Positions 57,941-64,000 of a DNA stretch of 64,000 nucleotides are shown here, piece by piece. This stretch comes from Catellatospora citrea (lineage in GTDB: Bacteria; Actinomycetota; Actinomycetes; Mycobacteriales; Micromonosporaceae). The stretch's first letter is position 1. The number at the start of each line of letters is the position of its first letter. Location: assembly GCF_003610235.1 (NCBI RefSeq), contig NZ_RAPR01000001.1:992001-1056000 (forward strand), given 5' to 3'. Made by a program: the position numbers and the translations under genes. The notes below the pieces were generated by a model that was given only the letters and a program-made list of their open reading frames with translations, made no database searches and was not told the origin of the DNA.

Positions 57941-60441
57941 TGCGGCCGGATCCGTTCGCGCTGCCCAGCGCCACCGGGGCCAGGTTCGCGCTGCTGATGC
58001 TCAGCACCGTCGTCGGCTCGGTGCTGGTCTACCTGTGGCCCGCCGGGATGGCCGGCGGACGGTTCCACGGCCCGCTCGCGGTCGACCGGGTCGGTTGCGT
58101 CAACGACGCCCGCCGCAGCGTGCTCGCCGTGGACGAGACGGTGCTGACCGGACGCTTCGGGGACTGCGTCGACGACGCGTACCTGTCGGCCGTGGGACGG
58201 GTCGCGCTGATGGTCGCGCTGCTGCTGGCCGTCGCCGTGGCGGCCTACCTGGCGGCCCCGTGGCTGGTGCGCCGCGGGCCGGTCGTCCCGCTCGCCGCGC
58301 TGGGCGGCGCCCCGGCCGCCGACCGCATCCGGGAGGTGCTCGCCGAGGCCGGGCAGCCGGTGCGCGTCGACGTGGCCACGCTGCGCCCGACGACCGGCGC
58401 GCGCGCCTACGGGCGGCTGGGCCGGTACCGGCTGCTGCTGGACGCCGGGCTGCTGGCCCGGGGCGCACGCGACCCGGGCGCCCTGCGCGGGGTGCTGTTC
58501 CACGAGCTCGCGCACGTGCGCAACCGCGACATCGACATCACCTACCTCACCCTGGCCCTGTGGTGGGCGTTCCTGCTCGCGGCGGCGCTGCCGGCGCTGC
58601 TCTACGCGATCGTGGAACCCAAGATGATCACCGAGGTGTGGTGGCGCGTCGGGCTGTTCCTGCTGGTGCTGTGGCTGGCCCGGACCGCGGTGCTGCGCGC
58701 CCGCGAGTACTACGCCGACGCGCGCGCCGCGGCCGCCACCGGCGAGCCTGACGGCCTCGAAGCGGCCCTCGCCGACCGGCCCCGGCGCTGGTGGCGGCTG
58801 GTGTCCAACCATCCCGACGGCCCGGACCGGGTGGCGGCGCTGCGGGGCGAGCCGGTGCTGTTCCGGGTCGGCGCCGGGGAGGCGCTCGGCGCGGGCCTGC
58901 TGCTCGGTTACGCGTACCCGCTGCTGTCCTTTCTGCTCAGCAACGTCCTGCCCGGCACGACCTTCGTCCGGGACTGGGCGGTGGGACTGGTCCTGGGCGC
59001 GTGCGCGGCGGCGGCACTGGCCGGGTCGGCCTGGCGGGCGGTCCAGCACGCGCTGGCCGAGCAGGCCGACCGCGCACCGGCGACGTGGCGGGCCGCGCTC
59101 GCGCTGACCGCCGGCGTGCTGGCCGGGCAGGTGGCCGTGCCGGCCATGCCGGAGGTGGGCAGCTGGGCGATGATCGCCCGCGCGGAGCCGCTGTTCGGCG
59201 CGGTGACGGCGCTGGCCCTGCTCGTGCTGTGCCAGGTCTACCTGCGGTGGGTGGTGCTCAGCGCGTACACCCGACTGCGCGGCACGCCACGCCCGGGACG
59301 CTCGGCCGCGTTCGGGGTGACCACGTCGGCGGCCGTGTTCGGCCTCTGGGCGTCCACCTGGTTCATGGCGCTGGCGATGCTGTCGTCGTCCTATCCGACC
59401 TGGCAGACGCTGGGCGTCGCGGTGGGCACCGCGGTGCTGAACCCCGTGCTGGCCGCCTGCGTCGCGTGGGGCTGCCTCTACCCGCTCGCCGGGCTGCTGC
59501 GTACCACCCGCGGCACGTGGCGCGCCTGGCTCAGCGGGGTCGCGCTCATCGTGGCCGGTTTCCCGGCCGTGATGCTGCCCCTGCACCCCTACCTCACCGG
59601 CCTGCTCCGGGACGGGCAGTGGTGGACCGCGTTCCTGGTGCTGGGGGCGGGTTCCGCGGCGGCCGCCGCGGCCTGCGGGCTCCTGCTCGGTCTGTGGCGA
59701 GGCGGCCGGCAGCGGGTCGGCGAGGCGGCCGTGCTGGCGGGGGCGGCGGCGCTGACCGCCGCCCCGTTGCTGCTCATCGAGCAGCTCGCCCACTTGGCCG
59801 TGCTGGGCTGCCCGGCGGGCGTCCTGCCGCAGTGCCTGTCCCGGGTGCCGACGCCGCAGCTCAACGGGTTCGGCGGGGCGATCCTCGCGCTCGCGTCGGT
59901 GACGACGGCGCTGGCCGCGCTGGGTGCCGCCGCGGGCGCGCCGGCGGTGCGCCGGCGGACCCGCACCGACGAGCCTTTCCGGCGGCGGCCGGCGCTGGTC
60001 GCCGTGGCGCTGCTGCCCGCGCTGCTGTCGGTCGCCGCACTCGTGTGGACCGGCACCGGGACGTTCGTCGCGAGCACCGACTCCTTCACCAGGCTCGACG
60101 ACGCCCAGGTCGCCGAGCTGGACCGGTATGCGGCGGCGATCCGGCCGGGCAGCATCACCCGGCTGACCGCCTGCGCGTACAGCGCCAACCTCTCCTACGG
60201 GGTGGGCCTGACCGAGCTGAACACCGTGTGGATGTCCCGGCTGTCCACCGGGGCGGTCACCGCGGCGTCCTCCGACGACGCCGTGCTGCGGGCGCTGGGC
60301 GGCGAGGCGATGCGCGCGCTGCGCGCCATGGACCTGCCCCGCAACCATCGCGCGAACCGGGCCATCGGCAACTACTGCGTCATCGTCGCGGCCGCCGAGC
60401 GCGTGTACGAGACCCGGCGGGGCCGGCCGCCCGCGTCGTGA
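57940..60441 (+). CDS. Large multi-pass M48-type zinc metallopeptidase (HtpX/CAAX-protease-like)
   Basis: The protein is 833 residues from ATG 57940 (TGATG overlap with the previous gene). Two N-terminal membrane helices precede an M48 domain at about 105-290: FHELAHVRNRDID (HExxH) and, ~60 residues on, the third ligand region REYYADARAAAATG (ExxxAD). About ten further hydrophobic segments follow, and an extracytoplasmic C-terminal domain has several Cys residues. M48 enzymes cleave membrane or misfolded proteins. The length is about twice that of HtpX. Three overlapping genes suggest a complex of peptidase, adaptor and lipoprotein. Confidence 0.88.
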   Translation: MRPDPFALPSATGARFALLMLSTVVGSVLVYLWPAGMAGGRFHGPLAVDRVGCVNDARRSVLAVDETVLTGRFGDCVDDAYLSAVGRVALMVALLLAVAVAAYLAAPWLVRRGPVVPLAALGGAPAADRIREVLAEAGQPVRVDVATLRPTTGARAYGRLGRYRLLLDAGLLARGARDPGALRGVLFHELAHVRNRDIDITYLTLALWWAFLLAAALPALLYAIVEPKMITEVWWRVGLFLLVLWLARTAVLRAREYYADARAAAATGEPDGLEAALADRPRRWWRLVSNHPDGPDRVAALRGEPVLFRVGAGEALGAGLLLGYAYPLLSFLLSNVLPGTTFVRDWAVGLVLGACAAAALAGSAWRAVQHALAEQADRAPATWRAALALTAGVLAGQVAVPAMPEVGSWAMIARAEPLFGAVTALALLVLCQVYLRWVVLSAYTRLRGTPRPGRSAAFGVTTSAAVFGLWASTWFMALAMLSSSYPTWQTLGVAVGTAVLNPVLAACVAWGCLYPLAGLLRTTRGTWRAWLSGVALIVAGFPAVMLPLHPYLTGLLRDGQWWTAFLVLGAGSAAAAAACGLLLGLWRGGRQRVGEAAVLAGAAALTAAPLLLIEQLAHLAVLGCPAGVLPQCLSRVPTPQLNGFGGAILALASVTTALAALGAAAGAPAVRRRTRTDEPFRRRPALVAVALLPALLSVAALVWTGTGTFVASTDSFTRLDDAQVAELDRYAAAIRPGSITRLTACAYSANLSYGVGLTELNTVWMSRLSTGAVTAASSDDAVLRALGGEAMRALRAMDLPRNHRANRAIGNYCVIVAAAERVYETRRGRPPAS

Positions 60442-60456
60442 CGCGGGCGCGTGCCG

Positions 60457-61545
60457 TCAGGCGACCCTGCGGTTGTCGATCTGGTCGCGGTCCCAGCTGA
60501 TGCCGAGGCCGGGGGTGCTCGGTGCGACGGCGTGACCGTCGACGACGGCCATCGGCTCCCGGGTGATCGCCCGCAGTTGCGGGATGTGTTCGAGGTAGCG
60601 GCTGGCGGGCACCGCGCAGCACAGGCTGACGTGCAGCTCCATCAGGAAGTGCGGGCACACCGCGACGTTGAACGCCTCGGCCAGGTGGGCGACCTTGAGC
60701 CACGGCGTGATCCCGCCGACGCGGGCGACGTCGACCTGCACGATCCCGGCGGCCTGGCGCTGCAGGTACTCCCGGAACTGGCCGACGGAGTACAGCGATT
60801 CGCCGACGGCGACCGGGATCGAGGTCGACCTCGCCAGCGCCTCGTGCCCGGCGACGTCGTCGGCGGGCAGCGGCTCCTCCAGCCAGGCCAGGTCGTACGG
60901 TTCGAGCAGGCGCGCCCGCCGGACGGCCTCGGCCCCGGTCAGCGACTGGTTCGCGTCGACCATCACGTCGAACGCCGGGCCCACCGCGGCGCGCAGCGCG
61001 GCGACCCGCTCGACGTCCTCGGCCGCCGACGGCTTCCCGATCTTGATCTTCACGCCGGGCAGGCCGGCCGCCTGGGACCGCTTCGCGCCGTCGACCAGCT
61101 CGTCGGTGGACAGGTGCAGCCAGCCGCCCTCGGTGTCGTAGAGCGGGATGCGGTCCTTCGCGCCACCGGCCATCACCCACAGCGGCAGGCCCGCCGAGCG
61201 GCACCGCCAGTCCCACAGCGCGGTGTCGACCGCCGCCAGCGCCAGCGAGGTGATCGCGCCGACGGTGGTCGCGCGGGTGGCGGCGAACAGGTCGTGCCAG
61301 ACCGCCTCGACCCGCCGCGCGTCGGCTCCGATGAGGCGCGGCAGCAGGTGGTCGCGCAGCATCGCCAGGACCGCGGTGCCACCGGTGCCGATGGTGTACG
61401 TGTACCCGGTGCCCGAGCCGCCGTCGGCGGTCGCGATCTCGACGAACACCGTCTCCTGCTTGAGGAACGCCTGCACCGCGTCGGTGCGCACCGTCTCCAC
61501 CTCGACGTCGACCAGGTAAGCCTGCGCGTGCGTGATCGTGCTCAT
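60457..61545 (-). CDS. Enolase-superfamily enzyme (mandelate racemase/muconate lactonising type)
   Basis: The protein is 362 residues from ATG 61545. It has a two-domain capping and barrel layout. Active-site features: GVKIKIGKPSAAEDV (KxK base near 165), VDANQSLTGAE (first metal Asp), WLEEPLPADDV (Glu) and PVAVGESLYS (third Glu), then VCPHFLMELH with the opposite base/His of the MR group. A sugar-acid dehydratase or racemase is likely, but specificity cannot be assigned. It stands alone, convergent with the M48 gene. Confidence 0.9.
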   Translation of the reverse strand: MSTITHAQAYLVDVEVETVRTDAVQAFLKQETVFVEIATADGGSGTGYTYTIGTGGTAVLAMLRDHLLPRLIGADARRVEAVWHDLFAATRATTVGAITSLALAAVDTALWDWRCRSAGLPLWVMAGGAKDRIPLYDTEGGWLHLSTDELVDGAKRSQAAGLPGVKIKIGKPSAAEDVERVAALRAAVGPAFDVMVDANQSLTGAEAVRRARLLEPYDLAWLEEPLPADDVAGHEALARSTSIPVAVGESLYSVGQFREYLQRQAAGIVQVDVARVGGITPWLKVAHLAEAFNVAVCPHFLMELHVSLCCAVPASRYLEHIPQLRAITREPMAVVDGHAVAPSTPGLGISWDRDQIDNRRVA

Positions 61546-61705
61546 GCGATGCCGCCCTCTTGCCCGCGTACGGGCCGGAGACTCCAGGTGGGACCCCGCC
61601 ATGCTCCGCACGATGATCACCGCTGTCAAGGGGGTGGCCTGCCCGGAGGACGCGGGACAGAGCGGGGGTGGGAGGCTGGGCGGGACGGATGGAGTGGGGG
61701 CGGAG

Positions 61706-62308
61706 ATGGCACAGCAGACGCGGTGGGTGACCGAGACCGCGAGCGGGCACGCGCAGCGGACGGCCGACCGGTTCCGGCAGATGGCGGCGGCGGGTCATGA
61801 CCTCGCGGGTGAGGCGCGGACGCTCGATGCGCTCATCGCGCCCGGCTCCACGGTGCTCGACGCGGGCTGCGGCAGCGGGCGGGTCGGCGCCGCGCTGGCC
61901 GAGCGCGGCCACACCGTGCTCGGCGTCGACGCCGACCCGACCCTGATCGAGGCGGCCCGCCAGGACTTCCCGGACATCGAGTGGGTCGTCGGCGACCTCA
62001 CCGAACTCGACCTGCGCGCGCACGGCCAGCCCCGGCTGTTCGACGCCGCGATCCTGGCCGGCAACGTCATGCTCTACCTCGCCCCGGACACCGAGGCCGA
62101 GGTGCTGCGCCAGGTCGCCGCGCATGTGCGGCCCGACGGCCCGGTGGTGGTCGGCTTCGGCACCGGGCGCGGCTACGACCTGGCCGACTTCGACGCCCAC
62201 GCCGCCGACGCCGGGCTGATCCTGGAGCACCGCTTCGCGACGTGGGACCTGCGTCCGTGGCGTGAGGACGCCGACTTCGCGGTGACGGTGCTGCGCCGAC
62301 CCGCCTGA
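61706..62308 (+). CDS. SAM-dependent class I methyltransferase
   Basis: The protein is 200 residues from ATG 61706. VLDAGCGSGRVGAALAERGH (about 47-66) is the SAM-binding motif I; GVDADPTLIEAARQDFPDI, with the acidic residue of motif II, and AILAGNVMLYLA (motif IV-like) follow. A small-molecule methyltransferase is expected; the substrate is unknown. An upstream in-frame extension to 61532 is not used. It is divergent from the enolase-superfamily gene (160-base gap) and convergent with the MarR-like gene. Confidence 0.88.
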   Translation: MAQQTRWVTETASGHAQRTADRFRQMAAAGHDLAGEARTLDALIAPGSTVLDAGCGSGRVGAALAERGHTVLGVDADPTLIEAARQDFPDIEWVVGDLTELDLRAHGQPRLFDAAILAGNVMLYLAPDTEAEVLRQVAAHVRPDGPVVVGFGTGRGYDLADFDAHAADAGLILEHRFATWDLRPWREDADFAVTVLRRPA

Positions 62309-62322
62309 CCCGCCGGGCCGGC

Positions 62323-62796
62323 TCAGGCCGTGCCGGCCCGCTTGGCCTGCCACTTCTCGACGAGAGCGGCGATCTCCTCCTGCAGGAACAGGAAGAACTC
62401 CGTCATCTCCGTGATGCGGGCGCCCGCCGCGGTGTCCGCGCCGACCGCCGCGACACCCTCGCCCATCACGTCGGCCACCTGCTTGTAGACGCCGCCCTTG
62501 GCGACGCTGGCCATGTACCAGGAGTTGCCGACCGCGCGGTAGCGGGTGCTGCGGGAACCGGGCACCGGCTCCCGCAGCACCAGTCCGACCTGGACCAGGT
62601 AGCGCACGGCCTCGGAGGCGGCGGCAGGACTGACCCCGAGCCATGCGCCGAGCTGGGCGGCGGTCAGCACGCCGTCCTCGGCGACCGTCAGCGCGCCGAG
62701 CACCCGCGCCGGCATCCGGGGGAAGCCGAGGTCGTTGAGCGTCATCGCCAGGTGCTCGACGAACCGCCGTACGGCTTCCTCGTCACGTTCTGCCAT
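62323..62796 (-). CDS. MarR/GbsR-like winged-helix regulator
   Basis: The protein is 157 residues from ATG 62796, after GGAGG; GTG 62814 is possible but overlaps it. The winged helix covers about 30-95: RVLGALTVAEDGVLTAAQLG, LGVSPAAASEAVRYLVQVGL, VPGSRSTRYRAV. Helical ends form a dimer interface. The gene begins 34 bases after the ABC permease stop on the same strand, so it is likely the local regulator of that exporter. Confidence 0.88.
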   Translation of the reverse strand: MAERDEEAVRRFVEHLAMTLNDLGFPRMPARVLGALTVAEDGVLTAAQLGAWLGVSPAAASEAVRYLVQVGLVLREPVPGSRSTRYRAVGNSWYMASVAKGGVYKQVADVMGEGVAAVGADTAAGARITEMTEFFLFLQEEIAALVEKWQAKRAGTA

Positions 62797-62830
62797 CCGC
62801 ACATCCTCCACCACCGAGGCCGCCCGAGGA

Positions 62831-64000
62831 TCAGGTGGCCAGGTCGCGCCGCCGGAACAGGGCCATGCCCGCCGCCGTCAGGGCGACCGCGACCGCCGTC
62901 AGCGCCAGCAGCGGCGTGGCCGACGGGTCGACCGCCGGGACCGCCGGCACGTGCGTGAACGGGGACAGGTCACGGACCACCTGCGGCAGCCCGAACAGGT
63001 CGCCGAACAGGCCGAAGGCGATGCTCAGCACGAGCATCCCCCAGGCCGCGCCGACCGCGAGCCGCGGCAGGCCGCCGAACGCCAGCACCACCACGCCCGC
63101 CACGACCAGCGCCGCGGGCAGCTGGGCCAGCCCGGCTCCGGCCAGTGTCAGCACTCCCACGTCGCCGCCGGAGGCCGCGTCGGCGAGCCCGGTGAACGCG
63201 CCGGCCAGCACCAGCATCACCGCCGCACCGATGACGGTGCACACCACGTGCGAGCCCACCCAGCGGATCCGGCCGACCGCCGTGGACAGCACCGCCTCGG
63301 CGGTGCCGCCGACCTCCTCCGAGCGCAGCCGCAGCAGCGCCTGGATGACGAAACCCGCGGCGAGGGCGCCGTAGGTGTTCATCATCGCGGCGAAGAAGAT
63401 CGCGACCAGGTCGGGTCCGCCGCCGCCGGCGAGCCCTTCCATCATCTCGACCACCCCGGCGTTCGTGCCCAGGGCGTCCTGCACCGTCTTGCCCAGCGAG
63501 CCGATGCCCAGGCCGAACACCGCGGCGCCGATCACCCAGCCGATGGTGGAGCCCTTGTTGAGCCGCCAGGCCAGGCCCAGCGGGCTGCGCAGGCCACGCG
63601 AGGCGTGGGCCGGTCCGGGTCGGTCGGGGATCAACCCCGCGCCCAGGTCACGGCGGTCGACGAGCGCGAACGCGACGGCCACGCACACGGCGAACAGGGC
63701 GAGCGGCAGCGCCAGCACCCACCAGCGCTCCTGCCCGTACGGGCGGACCAGCGCGCCCCAGCCCAGTGGCGACAGCCAGGACAGCCAGTTCGGGGTGACG
63801 GTGAGGCCGTCGGCGGACCGCTCGCCGAGCGCGTCGCCGATGCCGCGGACCAGGTAGAAGACGCCGACCGTGGAGGCCGCGAAGCCGTTGGCGGCGCGTG
63901 CGCCCTGGAACAGCTGCGCGGCGATCCCGGCGATCCCGGCGAACGCCAGTCCCGTAACGGTCGACGCGGCTCCGAACGCGACCGCGCCCTCGGCGGGCAG
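62831..64000 (-). CDS. ABC exporter permease (polyketide/tetronasin-resistance type), N-terminus outside window
   Basis: 389 residues lie in the window, open to the right end. There are alternating hydrophobic segments (about eight) with loops such as LLRLRSEEVGGTAEAVLSTA, the typical conserved loop of DrrB/tetronasin-type permeases, and a terminal FRRRDLAT. Such permeases pair with a single ABC ATPase, probably encoded just outside, to export antibiotics or lipids. An internal GTG at 63718 is not the start because the frame continues with protein-like sequence to position 64000. Confidence 0.85.
   Translation of the reverse strand: MPAEGAVAFGAASTVTGLAFAGIAGIAAQLFQGARAANGFAASTVGVFYLVRGIGDALGERSADGLTVTPNWLSWLSPLGWGALVRPYGQERWWVLALPLALFAVCVAVAFALVDRRDLGAGLIPDRPGPAHASRGLRSPLGLAWRLNKGSTIGWVIGAAVFGLGIGSLGKTVQDALGTNAGVVEMMEGLAGGGGPDLVAIFFAAMMNTYGALAAGFVIQALLRLRSEEVGGTAEAVLSTAVGRIRWVGSHVVCTVIGAAVMLVLAGAFTGLADAASGGDVGVLTLAGAGLAQLPAALVVAGVVVLAFGGLPRLAVGAAWGMLVLSIAFGLFGDLFGLPQVVRDLSPFTHVPAVPAVDPSATPLLALTAVAVALTAAGMALFRRRDLAT

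Noticed and set aside
57853-60348. An 831-codon minus-strand frame opposite the M48 peptidase
   Set aside because: Arg/Gln/Gly-rich low-complexity shadow without a plausible start. The plus-strand gene has clear motifs and coupled starts.
60380-62644. A 754-codon minus-strand frame overlapping the enolase-superfamily, methyltransferase and MarR genes
   Set aside because: It runs through three recognised genes in other frames and is compositionally a codon-bias shadow.

Overview
The window is chromosomal DNA of a high-GC actinobacterium. Dense genes, many GTG starts, ATGA/GTGA gene overlaps, and families such as DUF3152, TIGR03086, a CmtR-type regulator relic and a Ser-Glu-Arg-rich short peptide at a gene junction (50885-50956) point to the Micromonosporaceae (Actinoplanes/Micromonospora/Catellatospora type). 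The placement rests on sequence style only. No rRNA, tRNA, CRISPR array, transposase, integrase or phage gene was found.

Layout. 1-5735: the N-terminus of the K+-sensor kinase KdpD, small membrane proteins, a decarboxylase-like PLP protein with altered active-site residues, an SDR oxidoreductase and a YnfA protein. Three intergenic copies of one ~50-bp element (730-783, 3421-3467, 4514-4563) lie upstream of kdpD, the PLP protein and the SDR and suggest one regulon. 5836-19600: a PHP protein, an M23 peptidase, a heavy-metal P-type ATPase preceded by a relic of its metal sensor, a LysR regulator beside an esterase, lipoamide dehydrogenase, Ohr with a divergent AraC regulator, an ankyrin protein and a HAD phosphatase.

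19858-23525: an accessory-looking stretch. A truncated and an intact copy of a glyoxalase gene bracket about 3 kb holding a conserved hypothetical and a 7TM-like/GAF membrane protein with three TTA codons. 23528-34500: MBL hydrolase, DNA polymerase IV, SnoaL-like and TIGR03086 proteins, a GNAT, an ATP-grasp protein, a protein carrying a 12-bp tandem repeat, a frameshifted phosphotransferase, a lipoprotein, and a coupled pair of XRE-TPR regulator and nucleoside-deoxyribosyltransferase-like protein.

34600-47650: a carbohydrate locus. A LacI regulator is divergent from GH127 (beta-L-arabinofuranosidase), a sugar-binding lipoprotein, two ABC permeases and a 1101-residue secreted glycosidase with discoidin-type domains. 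The likely scheme is secreted cleavage of an arabinose-containing glycan, uptake of the products and cytoplasmic release of L-arabinose. No ATPase subunit is present, so a shared MsiK-like ATPase is probable. Two close serine-hydrolase paralogues flank this locus in opposite orientation.

47700-64000: a DUF3152 protease-like protein, a NUDIX hydrolase, a two-component system with a 23-codon micro-ORF between regulator and kinase, a secreted GH27 alpha-galactosidase, a TIGR03086/AraC divergent pair, an SRPBCC-DUF4166 operon behind two perfect TetR-type palindromes, a lipoprotein-membrane protein-M48 peptidase operon, an enolase-superfamily enzyme, a methyltransferase, a MarR-like regulator and a partial ABC exporter permease. 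Intrinsic-terminator-like hairpins separate most convergent pairs.
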